Positions 28,074-37,327 of a DNA stretch of 64,000 bases are shown in pieces. The notes beneath the pieces are model-generated. The model worked only from the letters and a program-made list of their open reading frames with translations. It did not search any database and was not told the origin of the DNA. Source of the stretch: Verrucomicrobiota bacterium (GTDB taxonomy: Bacteria > Verrucomicrobiota > Verrucomicrobiia > CAIQCK01); contig JACRJX010000041.1 in NCBI GenBank assembly GCA_016235595.1, positions 248,001 to 312,000 of the forward strand, in the 5' to 3' direction. Each line of letters opens with the position of its first letter. The stretch's first letter is position 1. The translations under genes and the position numbers were made by a program.

Positions 28074-30095
28074 ATGAATCACCGAACCTCCGTCCTCCTG
28101 GCCGCTATCGGCATTGCGCTGGCGTTGCCGCTGCAAGCCGCCGACCTGTCCCCCCTCATTGACGCCGCCGCGAAATACGAATCTGGCCAGAGCGTCGAGC
28201 CGCTGCGGAAGTTCGAGCAACTGCTCCGCGACTCAGCCGCCACGCCCGCGTTGCGCGCCGAACTCGAAGCCGCCATGATCAAGTTGCTTGCGCCGGGAGC
28301 CACCTTTGAGGCCCGCCGGTTCGCTTGCCAGCAACTGGCGGCCATCGGCACCGACGCCTCGCTGCCGGCCCTGGCGGAGTTGCTGAAGAAGGAAGAGACC
28401 GTCGGCATCGCCTGCCTGGCGCTGGGCGTGTATCCGTCGGCCAAGGTCAACGGCGTTCTTCGCACCGCCCTGGCCAGTGCAGGAGGCCGGGCGCGCTTGC
28501 AGATTGTCACTACGCTGGGCAACCGGCGCGACACGGAAGCGGTGAAATCGCTCTCGGAGATGGCGCGCGACAACGATGCGCTTGTGGCCAGCACCGCCAT
28601 TGTGGCCTTGGGCAAGATTGCCAACGAGCCGGCCCGCAAGGTCATCGCCGGGTTGCGCAAGGAAGCGAAGCCGGCCTTGGCCCGTATTGTGGCTGATGCC
28701 TCGCTGCGCGTGGCGGAAACCCTTGCCGCCACAGGCGACAGCAAGGGTGCGACGGCAATCTGCGAGGAACTGCTCCAGCCGGCGCAGCCGGACAACATTC
28801 GCCGCGGGGCGTTTGGCGCTCTGCTGCGGCTTGAGAAGGACGACGGCGAGCAACGCATTCTCAACGCGATTCACGGCTCGGACGCCAAACTGAAACCGGT
28901 GGCAATCGCGGCCATCGGCTCGTTGAAGTCCCGCGACGCGTCCAAGAAGTTCGCGGCGGAACTGTCGAAGCTCCAGCCGTGCGAGCAGGTATGCATGATC
29001 GAGGCGCTTGCGAGCCGGGGGGATGAGGCCGTGTGCGCAGCCATCAACGCACAGGTTTCCGCTGCTGACGTCGCCGTGCGCCGTGCTGCCATCGCTGCAG
29101 TGGGCCGGCTGGAGGGTGCTTCTGCCGTGCCGCTGTTGGTGGGGGCTATGCCAGGCGAGAAGTCGCCCGAAGAACTCCAAGACATTGAGACGGCTCTCGT
29201 CGGTCTTCGTGGCGGCTCGGCCACTGATCAGGCGATTGTGGCCGAACTGAAACCATCTCCCGCCGAGTCGAAAGTCCGTCTTTGCTCCGTGCTGGCGCGG
29301 CGCGGCGCCCATGTGGCGATGCCAGCGTTACTGACCGAAGCCAGCGCTTTCGATGTGGCAACGGCGCAGGCCGCGTTTCAGGCGGTTGGGAAGCTCGCCA
29401 CGGCAGACGACCTGCCGGCGGTGCTTGAACGCTTGGTGGGCATGAGCGCCGATGACGCCCGTTCCGACGCCGAGAGTGCTGCGGTGCGCACCATGCAGAG
29501 GGTAACCGACCCGGGGCGGCGCACGGATGCGGTCATGGCGAGGATGGCGAAGTGTTCCGACCTTGAGGGTCGCTGCTCGCTGTTACGTCTGTTGCCGAGC
29601 GCCGGCGATGCGAAGGCATTGGCCGAACTGAAGGCGGCCTGTGCGGACAAGGAGGCTCGCATCCGCGCAGCGGCGGTGCGCTCGCTGGCGACGTGGCCCA
29701 ATGTCGCCGCATGGGACATGTTGATGGCGGTGTGCCGTCAACCGGAGACCGATACGCTTCGCGTGATCGCACTGCGTGGGCTGGTGCGTCTGGCGGGCGA
29801 TCTGAATGCGAAGCCGGATGTGGCGTTGATCGATCGCTACCGGCAGTTGCTGGCCGTTGCGCGTAACGCCGACGACCGCAAGCTGATCCTCGGCGCCCTC
29901 GCTGGCGTCGCCCATCCGGACGCGCTCAAGCTTGTATTGCCGCTGCTCTCGAACCCCAACATCCGCGCCGAAACGGAGCTGGCCGTCAAGAAGATCGCTA
30001 CGGCCGTCAAGGCCCAGCATCCTGAAGCGGCCCGCGACGCGCTGCAGCGCCTGCAACCGCCGAAGAAGAGCCAGCCGCCGGCGAAGAAGAAGTAG
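28074..30095 (+). CDS. Exported HEAT-repeat protein
   Basis: 673 residues. A Sec signal (MNHRTSVLLAAIGIALALPLQAA) precedes an all-helical chain of repeated pairs such as FACQQLAAIGTDASLPALAELL, AVRRAAIAAVGRLEGASAVPLLV and EARIRAAAVRSLATWPNVAAW, typical of HEAT or PBS-lyase-like repeats, ending in a Lys/Pro-rich tail (PPKKSQPPAKKK). Such proteins act as scaffolds and no catalytic motif is seen. An AAAGGA Shine-Dalgarno lies upstream. It follows the Gfo/Idh genes by 29 nt and precedes the toroid gene by 19 nt. A periplasmic scaffold for the exported enzymes is possible but unproven. Confidence 0.72.
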   Translation: MNHRTSVLLAAIGIALALPLQAADLSPLIDAAAKYESGQSVEPLRKFEQLLRDSAATPALRAELEAAMIKLLAPGATFEARRFACQQLAAIGTDASLPALAELLKKEETVGIACLALGVYPSAKVNGVLRTALASAGGRARLQIVTTLGNRRDTEAVKSLSEMARDNDALVASTAIVALGKIANEPARKVIAGLRKEAKPALARIVADASLRVAETLAATGDSKGATAICEELLQPAQPDNIRRGAFGALLRLEKDDGEQRILNAIHGSDAKLKPVAIAAIGSLKSRDASKKFAAELSKLQPCEQVCMIEALASRGDEAVCAAINAQVSAADVAVRRAAIAAVGRLEGASAVPLLVGAMPGEKSPEELQDIETALVGLRGGSATDQAIVAELKPSPAESKVRLCSVLARRGAHVAMPALLTEASAFDVATAQAAFQAVGKLATADDLPAVLERLVGMSADDARSDAESAAVRTMQRVTDPGRRTDAVMARMAKCSDLEGRCSLLRLLPSAGDAKALAELKAACADKEARIRAAAVRSLATWPNVAAWDMLMAVCRQPETDTLRVIALRGLVRLAGDLNAKPDVALIDRYRQLLAVARNADDRKLILGALAGVAHPDALKLVLPLLSNPNIRAETELAVKKIATAVKAQHPEAARDALQRLQPPKKSQPPAKKK

Positions 30096-30114
30096 CGTCC
30101 GAACGAACCGCCTG

Positions 30115-30981
30115 ATGAGCGCTGCAGACTTTCTGTTGAAGGCCAGTGATCCGGGCGGCGGTTGGCCATACCGGCCAGGAACGCAGCCTTCGCCGGAACC
30201 AACGTGCCTGAGCTTGATGGCGCTGGCTGGCCGGCGCGAAGCTGGCGCTGCGCGCGACGCGGCAATCCGTTGGCTGCAATCACGGATGAACAGCGAGGGC
30301 GCGCTTACACTTATCGGGGACAACCAACCACATTGGAGCACGTCGCTGTTTGTGATCGCCCTGACGCGTCTGGGAGTCCGCAGCGATTTGCGGGACAAGG
30401 CGGCGAACTGCTTGCTGGCGTGGAAAGGCAGCCGCGTGGAGCCGAGGGAGGAAATCACCCTTAACGGCGCGCTCCAAGGCTGGCCGTGGGCCAGCGGCAC
30501 GTTTAGTTGGGTCGAGCCAACCAGCTATGCGTTGTTGGCTCTCAAGCTCGCCGGACACGGTCGTCACGAGCGCATCGCGGAGGCGGAACGGCTGTTGCTG
30601 GACCGAGTCTGCGAGGACGGCGGCTGGAACTACGGCAATCGCGTCATCTATGGCGCGGCGTTTCAAGGATTCCCCTCCACCACCGCGCTGGCCACGCTGG
30701 CGTTGCAGGACTCGGCCGCTGCGCGTCCGGCCATTGAGCGCGGCCTCGCGTTCCTGGAACGCCAGATGCAGAGCCGCCAGTCCGCCCTGACGCTGGCACT
30801 CGCCATCCTTTGCTTCCAGGTCTTCTCCAAACCGACCGCCGCCCTCGTTACGGCGCTCAAGTCGCGGCAGCAGAGCGACGGAAGCTGGCAGCAACAGGTC
30901 CACCTGACTGCGCTGGCCGAACTGGCGCTTCAAGCCACCGCCGGCGGCGCCAACGTAATGACACTGCCCGGCGCGCGATGA
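30115..30981 (+). CDS. Alpha/alpha-toroid (squalene-cyclase/prenyltransferase-fold) protein
   Basis: 288 residues with no signal peptide. The repeated GGW patterns (DPGGGWPYRPGT, DGGWNYGNRVIYG, SDGSWQQQVHLTALAEL) and paired helices are those of the terpenoid cyclase/prenyltransferase toroid. The DxDD or DxDDT motif of hopene cyclases is absent, so this is probably not a cyclase. Comparable short toroid proteins of unknown role occur in PVC genomes. It starts 19 nt after the HEAT gene, so the two are probably co-transcribed. The ATG at 30115 was chosen because it starts the first helix. Upstream sequence in this frame overlaps the HEAT gene. Confidence 0.55.
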   Translation: MSAADFLLKASDPGGGWPYRPGTQPSPEPTCLSLMALAGRREAGAARDAAIRWLQSRMNSEGALTLIGDNQPHWSTSLFVIALTRLGVRSDLRDKAANCLLAWKGSRVEPREEITLNGALQGWPWASGTFSWVEPTSYALLALKLAGHGRHERIAEAERLLLDRVCEDGGWNYGNRVIYGAAFQGFPSTTALATLALQDSAAARPAIERGLAFLERQMQSRQSALTLALAILCFQVFSKPTAALVTALKSRQQSDGSWQQQVHLTALAELALQATAGGANVMTLPGAR

Positions 30982-31172
30982 TTCGCCTTTCCGTCGCGGG
31001 TGATTATCGAATCCTTGTTGAACCGTCCACGTTTCGCACGCAACAAGCAGACGCTGTCTCTTCGTCGCCGTCCGCAAAACAGAGAGTGCGCTTGTGCCAC
31101 CGGTGCGGGTATGATTTGCAGCGACGCCGTGCTATGATACGAACTGATATGCGGTGTCAGAACAGAGATTAG
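30978..31172 (+). CDS. Small open frame with a CxxCGYDL motif
   Basis: 64 codons starting in an ATGA overlap with the toroid stop (30978-30981). The only recognisable element is LCHRCGYDL near residues 39-47, like half of a zinc ribbon. The partner Cys pair is missing, although one further Cys (MRCQN) follows. It ends 14 nt before the metY ATG. It may be a real coupled gene, a decayed one, or chance. The rest of the 205-nt gap holds no riboswitch or terminator I can recognise. Confidence 0.25.
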   Translation: MIRLSVAGDYRILVEPSTFRTQQADAVSSSPSAKQRVRLCHRCGYDLQRRRAMIRTDMRCQNRD

Positions 31173-31186
31173 AGAAACTGAGGACC

Positions 31187-32494
31187 ATGAGCGAGCAATC
31201 GAAAGACCTACACTTTGGAACGCTGGCGTTGCACGCCGGCCAGGAGCCCGACCCGACGACTCTGTCGCGGGCCGTGCCGATCTACGCCACCACCAGCTAC
31301 GTCTTCAAGGACACCGAGCACGCTGCGAATCTTTTCGCGCTGAAGGAATTCGGCAATATCTACTCGCGGCTGTCTAACCCGACCAACGACGTGCTGGAGA
31401 AGCGCCTCGCAGCGCTCGACGGAGGCGCGGCGGCGCTGGCGTTTGCCAGCGGGCAGGCGGCGATCACGGCAGCAATCCTGACCATTACCCACGCCGGCCA
31501 GAACTTCGTCTCTGCGACAAGCCTCTACGGCGGCACGTGGACGCTGTTCACGCAAACGCTAAGCAAGCTCGGGATCGAAGTCCGGTTCTTTGACCCGAAC
31601 AAGCCGGAGGAAATCAGGAAGCTGGTGGATGACAAGACGCGCTGCGTCTATCTCGAAAGCCTCGGCAACCCCAAGAACGATGTGCCGGACTTCAAGAAGA
31701 TCACTGACATCGCCCACCAACTCGGCCTGCCAGTGATCTGCGACAACACGGTGATGACCCCGGCACTGTTGAGGCCCATCGAACACGGCATCGATATTGT
31801 CGTCTATTCCACCACCAAGTTCCTCGGTGGCCACGGCGTCCATGTTGGCGGCGCGATCGTGGATAGCGCGAAGTTTTCATGGGCGGACAACCCGAAAAAG
31901 TGGCCGGAATTCTGCGCGCCGGACACGGCATATCACGGCGCCGTGTTCACCGAAGCGCTGAAGTCGATCGGCAACGTTGCCTACATCATCCATATCCGAA
32001 CGCACTGGCTGCGCGACACCGGCGCATGCATGAGCCCGTTCGCGGCGTTCCTGTTCCTGCTTGGCATCGAGACGCTGCACGTGCGGATGCCGCGTCATTG
32101 CCAGAATGCGCAAGCCGTGGCGGAGTTTCTGAGCAAGCACCCTGCGGTGGCGTGGGTGAACTACCCCGGCCTGCCGGGCCACCCGCAACACGCCAATGCC
32201 TGCCGGTATCTGCCGAACGGTTGCGGTGCGCTCATGGGCTTCGGCATCAAGGGCGGCGCGGCAGCGGGCATCAAGCTGATCAACAACGTCAAACTCCTTA
32301 GCCACCTCGCCAACATCGGCGATGCGAAATCGCTCGTCATTCATCCGGCCTCGACAACCCACTCGCAGCTCACGCCGGAGGAGCAGAAGAAGACCGGCGT
32401 GTCGCCGGAATACGTGCGGCTCTCGATCGGCATTGAAGACGTGCGCGACATCATCGCCGACCTTGACCAGGCGCTGAAGGCGTCGCAACATTGA
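31187..32494 (+). CDS. metY: O-acetylhomoserine sulfhydrylase
   Basis: 435 residues. MetY uses pyridoxal phosphate to make homocysteine from O-acetylhomoserine and sulfide. The PLP-dependent Cys/Met metabolism signatures are clear: YSRLSNPTNDVLEKRLA, ALAFASGQAAITAA, ESLGNPKNDVPDF, the pyridine-nitrogen Asp in VICDNTV, the Schiff-base Lys in YSTTKFLGGHG and the C-terminal VRLSIGIEDVRDII. A TGAGGA motif stands 3 nt before the ATG at 31187. A GTG 33 nt upstream is possible but less likely. It is followed after 13 nt by the fused metX-metW gene, so the pair forms a compact direct-sulfhydrylation route. Confidence 0.95.
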   Translation: MSEQSKDLHFGTLALHAGQEPDPTTLSRAVPIYATTSYVFKDTEHAANLFALKEFGNIYSRLSNPTNDVLEKRLAALDGGAAALAFASGQAAITAAILTITHAGQNFVSATSLYGGTWTLFTQTLSKLGIEVRFFDPNKPEEIRKLVDDKTRCVYLESLGNPKNDVPDFKKITDIAHQLGLPVICDNTVMTPALLRPIEHGIDIVVYSTTKFLGGHGVHVGGAIVDSAKFSWADNPKKWPEFCAPDTAYHGAVFTEALKSIGNVAYIIHIRTHWLRDTGACMSPFAAFLFLLGIETLHVRMPRHCQNAQAVAEFLSKHPAVAWVNYPGLPGHPQHANACRYLPNGCGALMGFGIKGGAAAGIKLINNVKLLSHLANIGDAKSLVIHPASTTHSQLTPEEQKKTGVSPEYVRLSIGIEDVRDIIADLDQALKASQH

Positions 32495-32507
32495 CGCCAG
32501 GTTACGC

Positions 32508-34337
32508 ATGACAGAAAAACTCTTTGACAGCAGTGACAGCGTTCGCACCGCGAAACCGCTCCGCTACGCCCAGACCGTCACATTCGACAAGCCGGTGACT
32601 CTGGAGTTGGGCGGCAGTCTGCCGAGCGTCACGCTCTGCTATGAAACCTATGGCCATCTCAACGCCGCCCGCGACAACGCGATCCTCGTCTGCCACGCAC
32701 TGAGCGGCGATTCGCACGTCGCGAAGCACGATGAGAACGACGATCCCGGTTGGTGGGACATCCTCGTCGGGCCGGGCAAGCCGATTGATACGGACCGGTT
32801 CTTTGTCGTCTGCCCCAACCTGCTCGGCGGTTGCCGCGGCTCCACCGGCCCTGGCAGCATCAACCCCGACACGGGCAAACCTTACGGCCGCGATTTCCCA
32901 ATCATCACGGTCGCGGACATGGTGGAAACGGAGCGCCAGCTCGCGGATCATCTTGGGATTGACCGCTGGCTCGCTGTTCTCGGCGGCTCGATGGGCGGTC
33001 ATCAAACTCTCACGTGGGCGACGCGCCATCCCAACCGCGTGCGCGGCGCGATCCCGATCGCCACATCGCCCCGGCTGACAAGCCAGGCGCTTGCGTTTGA
33101 CGTCGTTGGCCGTAACGCCATCCGACGCGACACGCACTTCCACGGTGGCCAGTACTACGACAAACCGCACGGTCCCGATGTCGGCCTCGCCCTCGCGCGA
33201 ATGATCGGCCACATCACCTACCTTTCGCCGGCAGCGATGACGCAGAAGTTCGAGGCGAACCGGCTCCATCCGCGCGACGTCGCGATCGAATTCGAGAAGA
33301 CGTTCTCCGTTGGCTCCTACCTTGGCTACCAAGGCTCGAAATTCGTCGAACGTTTTGACGCCAACAGCTACATGGCGATCACGATGGCGATGGATTTATT
33401 CGACCTCGGCGACACGCCGGAGAAACTGGCGGCCACCCTCAGCCGCGCGCAGTGCCGCTGGCTGGTGCTGAGCTTCACCAGCGACTGGTTGTTCCCACCG
33501 GAACAGTCGCGTGACATCGTCAACGCGCTCATCGCCAACAACGCGGCCGTCAGCTACTGCAACGTCCAGAGCGATTGCGGCCACGACGCCTTCCTGTTGC
33601 CGAACGAGTTTGCCAGCTACGGGGAGATGATTCGCGCGTTTGTCAACAACCTCGCTGGCAACGCAGAGGCGAATGGCGATTCAGACAACACCGGCGAGCC
33701 GCGTGGCCACAGCCCGACCAGTATTTTTCACCAGCGGCGGCTCGACTACGAACGCATCATCGAGCTGATTCCATCCAGCGCGAGCGTGCTCGATCTCGGC
33801 AGTGGCCGCGGCGGTTTGCTGACCCGCGTCCAGAAACAGAACCACCACCGGCTCATCGGAGTCGAACTCAACGAGCAGGCGATCCTTGCGTGCATCCAGC
33901 GCGGGTTGGATGTCGTGCAGGCCGACCTCAACAAAGGCTTGCGGTCGTTCGCCGATCAGCAGTTCGACTGCGTCGTACTCTCCAAGACGCTGCAAGCGGT
34001 CCACGATGTCGAAGGCGTCATCGCCGACATGTTGCGCGTCGGCCGCATCTGCATCGTGAGCTTCCCCAACTTCGGCTTTCACAAACTTCGCCGCATGCTG
34101 GCCGACGAAGGCCGCTCACCGAAGTCTGCCGGCGTGCTGCGCCACGAATGGTATAACACGCCGAACATCCGCTTTTTCACCATTGCCGATTTCGACGATT
34201 TCTGCCGCCAGAAGAACATCCACGTCCACCGCCGTATCGCACTCGATACCGAGGCTAGTGCCGAGGTGTTTGAGGACCCAAACCTCAACGCCGATCTCGC
34301 CATCTTTGTCATCAGCCGCTGCGACAGCGCTCCGTAG
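32508..34337 (+). CDS. metX: Homoserine O-acetyltransferase fused to MetW
   Basis: 609 residues joining two proteins that are usually separate neighbours. Residues about 1-385 are MetX, an alpha/beta-hydrolase that acylates homoserine: GGSMGGHQ with nucleophile Ser161, Asp326 in SFTSDWLFPP and His359 in DCGHDAF complete the triad. Residues about 402-609 are MetW, a class I methyltransferase-like protein with SVLDLGSGRGGLL (SAM loop) and the SFPNFGFHKLR and FFTIADFDDFC stretches typical of MetW. A short polar linker lies between, with no frameshift. MetW is known to associate with and stimulate MetX in some bacteria, so the fusion fits. Acetyl rather than succinyl donor is assumed from pairing with metY. 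Confidence 0.94.
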   Translation: MTEKLFDSSDSVRTAKPLRYAQTVTFDKPVTLELGGSLPSVTLCYETYGHLNAARDNAILVCHALSGDSHVAKHDENDDPGWWDILVGPGKPIDTDRFFVVCPNLLGGCRGSTGPGSINPDTGKPYGRDFPIITVADMVETERQLADHLGIDRWLAVLGGSMGGHQTLTWATRHPNRVRGAIPIATSPRLTSQALAFDVVGRNAIRRDTHFHGGQYYDKPHGPDVGLALARMIGHITYLSPAAMTQKFEANRLHPRDVAIEFEKTFSVGSYLGYQGSKFVERFDANSYMAITMAMDLFDLGDTPEKLAATLSRAQCRWLVLSFTSDWLFPPEQSRDIVNALIANNAAVSYCNVQSDCGHDAFLLPNEFASYGEMIRAFVNNLAGNAEANGDSDNTGEPRGHSPTSIFHQRRLDYERIIELIPSSASVLDLGSGRGGLLTRVQKQNHHRLIGVELNEQAILACIQRGLDVVQADLNKGLRSFADQQFDCVVLSKTLQAVHDVEGVIADMLRVGRICIVSFPNFGFHKLRRMLADEGRSPKSAGVLRHEWYNTPNIRFFTIADFDDFCRQKNIHVHRRIALDTEASAEVFEDPNLNADLAIFVISRCDSAP

Positions 34338-34352
34338 CCTTGTTGCGCGCGA

Positions 34353-34391
34353 GCAGGCACCCTGCGGAGGCTCAGCGTATCGCTGCGCTGA
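34353..34391. terminator. Two small hairpins between convergent genes
   Basis: GCAGG-CAC-CCTGC (34353-34365) and TCAGCG with CGCTGA (34372-34377, 34386-34391) lie in the 54-nt gap between metX-metW and the FAD oxidoreductase. Neither is followed by a T-run, so a role in termination is uncertain. Confidence 0.22.
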
Positions 34392-35723
34392 CTATATGGG
34401 AACAATCGCCGAATGTTCCAAGAGCCTGCGCCGGATATCGGCCAGGGGGACGTTCAAAGGCGTTGTCGCAGCATTCGCCGCCAGCGCGGCGGTCACGCCG
34501 GCAGCCTGCCCCATCGCCATGCACGAGGCCTGCACCCGCAACGCGGAATTTGCCAACCGGTCGCTGCTCAGGCAACGACCGGCAACCATCAGGTTCTTGC
34601 AGCCTTTGGGAATCAACGCGCCAAGCGGAATCGTCGGCACGATACCTTCCTTCAAATGCTCCGGCTTCACTCCATGCTCGACGTGAAGGTCGATCGGGTA
34701 AAATGAATACGCCACGGCGTCATCAAACACCCGCCCTGTGGTGTAGTCCTTCACAGTCACCGTCGTCTCGCCAACGATGCGGAACGTCTCGCGCACGCCG
34801 GTTTCCGGCTGCAACCGCTCGATGCGAAGCGTAGCAAATCCCGGTTCCTGCTTCAGGAACCGCACCACGCGCAGCAATGACTGTCTGCCCCGGATGTTCG
34901 TCGCTGTGTGCGTCTCGGAGGTGGACGAGTCGGCGCCCGGTACGTGCATTGCGTTTTCGCCGCCACCCCCCAGAAAGCCAGCGATGCTCTTATTGAAATC
35001 CGTCGGCTTGAGCGCGCCGGACTTTACCGCCGCAGTTGCCTTCGCTTGGAGCGCTTTCAGGTCGAGCGACCTGACGTCATAGCCGCCGAGCCGGTAGATG
35101 AGCGTGCCGGGTTGCGTGGTCTTCTCCCGTTGCCGCGGCAGGCTGATCATACCGGCCACCGACGCGTTGCCGGTGCAATCCACCAATTGCTTCGCGGCAA
35201 CCTCAACACTTGTGCCTTTGCCGTCCAGCCGGATCGTCCAGCCATCGCCTGTCTGTTCGACGGCGGCAGGAAACTCGTAGTAGCGGAGTTGAACACCTGC
35301 TTTCACACACGCTTCCTCCGCAAGCGCGGCATAAAGCGCGCCGCAGAGACGAACCTGATGCTTCCAGTGCTGCCGTCCCGTCGGCTTCTTGAAGTCCGGC
35401 AGGTTGCCCCCGTTCAGTTCAACCGTTCGCGTCACCAACTCCCATCCAATGCCAGCGATGACCTGCCTGCCCCACGCGTGAAACAAGCCGGGAATATCCA
35501 CGCCGCCGGTAGTCGTCGTGCCGCCAAGCTGGCTGCCAGCCTCGACAAGAATGGTTCGCGCGCCCAGTCGGCCCGCCTGAATAGCTGCGATGGTTCCCGC
35601 CGTGCCGCCGCCGACAATGAGAACATCCGCAGCCAGCCGTTTCACGCGCTGAGTTCCATCAGCTCGAACGACACCTGTGGCTGAAGCGACCCCGAGACTC
35701 GTCAGAAATGTGCGCCGATTCAT
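34392..35723 (-). CDS. Tat-exported FAD-dependent oxidoreductase
   Basis: 443 residues. The N-terminus is a twin-arginine signal (MNRRTFLTSLGV). A dinucleotide-binding fold follows (VLIVGGGTAGTIAAIQAGRLG), then LVEAGSQLGGTTTTGGVD, characteristic of the FAD_oxidored family abundant in PVC bacteria, and a final AGRCLSSDRLANSALRVQASC segment where the flavin diphosphate is held. Known members are poorly characterised. Tat export with bound FAD is expected. It lies 64 nt downstream of the fucose-isomerase-like gene on the same strand, so a joint role in sugar conversion is possible. Substrate unknown. Confidence 0.8.
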   Translation of the reverse strand: MNRRTFLTSLGVASATGVVRADGTQRVKRLAADVLIVGGGTAGTIAAIQAGRLGARTILVEAGSQLGGTTTTGGVDIPGLFHAWGRQVIAGIGWELVTRTVELNGGNLPDFKKPTGRQHWKHQVRLCGALYAALAEEACVKAGVQLRYYEFPAAVEQTGDGWTIRLDGKGTSVEVAAKQLVDCTGNASVAGMISLPRQREKTTQPGTLIYRLGGYDVRSLDLKALQAKATAAVKSGALKPTDFNKSIAGFLGGGGENAMHVPGADSSTSETHTATNIRGRQSLLRVVRFLKQEPGFATLRIERLQPETGVRETFRIVGETTVTVKDYTTGRVFDDAVAYSFYPIDLHVEHGVKPEHLKEGIVPTIPLGALIPKGCKNLMVAGRCLSSDRLANSALRVQASCMAMGQAAGVTAALAANAATTPLNVPLADIRRRLLEHSAIVPI

Positions 35724-35787
35724 GCCGCGAGAATTACCCCACCGGTGGCGGCTTGTCGAGCCCGGTGGAGAGACCGCGAAAGGTGGT

Positions 35788-37254
35788 TCACACCACCTGC
35801 GGTTGCAGCTTGAGCAGCCGGCAGAAGTCCACGAGTTGCTGGCGGAAGTTGCCGTAGAAGAACAGTTGATGAAAACCGGGATAGGCGAGCACGCTCTCGA
35901 CGCCGTCGAACTTGACCATCACCGAGATCACGCAGCCGCCCGACGGCGGGACCTTCATGTTCTCCAGCACGTGGCCCGAGGAGATGATCAGTGTCGTTGG
36001 CTTCTCTTTCGTCGAGGGCACCACGTCGAGACTCGTCACCGACTGGCCGATGCGCCACGCAGGATGCGCGGTGGCATCGCGCTCGGCGTGGTGATGGCGC
36101 AAAACATATGGCTCGGCCGGCTTATCGAAACCGTTTAGTTTGGTTGGGCAGGAGCAATGCGCGCCGATGATCGCCTTGCGCGCCGTCTCGGGCACGGGGT
36201 CCTGCTGGAAGCCGGGCCGGTCGAACAAGTACTGCACGATAACGTGCGCGCCGACCGCGCCGATGTCGGCCTCGCAACCGGCGGGAATACCGTCGTCGTT
36301 CATGCGCGACCACGCCAGGCATGGCAGGCTCATCTGGGTCGGGCCTAGCGCACCGAGGCAATCCATTGAGATGCCGTCGGCCTGTTCCTGCTCCATGATC
36401 TTCCGCGCAACGACATAGCTGTGCGCGCCGTTGACAACATCCTGGCGCGTGGCGCCGATGATCTTCTTCGCGCGGCGGATGAATTGCGCGGCAAGGGCAC
36501 GCATCTCATCCGTCTCGCCGAGCGATTTGTAGAGGTCCACAAACGTACTGGCTGGCACGTAGCGGAGTTGGATGCCGAGATCGGGCATGATGGATTCGCG
36601 CCGGTCCTTGCCCTGAATGACCACCACCCGTGTCGCGCGCATCTTTGCGGCGGCATGCAACATCTTCATTCCGTAGGCCGGTTGGCTGAAATCATCCGTT
36701 GCGTAGATGATCGCGCCGGTCCGCTCCGCCAACGGCGCTGTGTTGGTCGTGAACGATGAGCCAAGCGGCGAATAAATCACCGTCGGAATGCCAGAGTCCA
36801 TCGCTTTGGCCGCCGTCGGCCACGAGTGTTCCTGGCGGTCCAGCAACACCACCAACAGGCCATCGAACTTGCCGGACTTCGCCTCCGCTATCCACGCCTC
36901 CGATTCCGCAAGGGTGTGGAGCGGTGCGGGCCGGATGTCGGCGTTCATCTTCAGCGACGCAGCGGTCTCCTGAATCTTGCGTGTGTAAAGTTTGCGCGCC
37001 GCCTCACCGTCATAGACCTGGCCCGGCCAGCGCATGCCGTAGTCGCCCTTGCGCCGCACGAAGGCAACCTTGATGGCCGGCACGCACTTCGACCCGGGCC
37101 CGCACGGTGCAAACGCTGGCACAACAGCACCCCATGCGCCGGCGATTGATCCGCCGAGCAACGTCGAGCCAGCGGCGACGGTTGAGGCGCGCAGGAAATC
37201 ACGGCGCGTTAGATGGTGGGCATGACAATGAGCGGCGCAACGATTGGGGCACAT
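35788..37254 (-). CDS. Tat-exported L-fucose/arabinose isomerase-like protein
   Basis: 488 residues. After a Cys/His-rich N-tip (CPNRCAAHCHAHH) comes a Tat signal (LTRRDFLRASTV). The remainder has the FucI/AraA-like layout: an N-terminal Rossmann-like part (IKVAFVRRKGDYGMRWPG), GLLVVLLDRQEHSW, then ISMDCLGALGPTQMSLPCLAWSRMNDDG and a C-terminal sheet domain. The acidic metal ligands cannot be aligned with certainty. The family interconverts aldoses and ketoses in the cytoplasm, so export is unusual. I chose the ATG at 37254 because GAGGAGA stands 7 nt upstream. In-frame Met codons further upstream lack this. An inverted repeat lies 74 nt upstream. Confidence 0.6.
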   Translation of the reverse strand: MCPNRCAAHCHAHHLTRRDFLRASTVAAGSTLLGGSIAGAWGAVVPAFAPCGPGSKCVPAIKVAFVRRKGDYGMRWPGQVYDGEAARKLYTRKIQETAASLKMNADIRPAPLHTLAESEAWIAEAKSGKFDGLLVVLLDRQEHSWPTAAKAMDSGIPTVIYSPLGSSFTTNTAPLAERTGAIIYATDDFSQPAYGMKMLHAAAKMRATRVVVIQGKDRRESIMPDLGIQLRYVPASTFVDLYKSLGETDEMRALAAQFIRRAKKIIGATRQDVVNGAHSYVVARKIMEQEQADGISMDCLGALGPTQMSLPCLAWSRMNDDGIPAGCEADIGAVGAHVIVQYLFDRPGFQQDPVPETARKAIIGAHCSCPTKLNGFDKPAEPYVLRHHHAERDATAHPAWRIGQSVTSLDVVPSTKEKPTTLIISSGHVLENMKVPPSGGCVISVMVKFDGVESVLAYPGFHQLFFYGNFRQQLVDFCRLLKLQPQVV

Positions 37255-37327
37255 GGCAGGTCTCCTCGTGGAATCAGTATTCATCTTGTTCCAGAAGCAG
37301 CGACGACTGACAGGTCTTACGACTACG

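Noticed and set aside
30982-31186. SAM or SAH riboswitch before metY
   Set aside because: I looked for the conserved SAM-I, SAM-II and SAH core sequences and found none. TATGAT boxes at two places have no matching -35 element at 16-18 nt.
32508-34337. metX and metW as two genes joined by an error
   Set aside because: There is one clean frame with a polar linker, no stop, and codon use is uniform. A biological fusion is the simpler reading.
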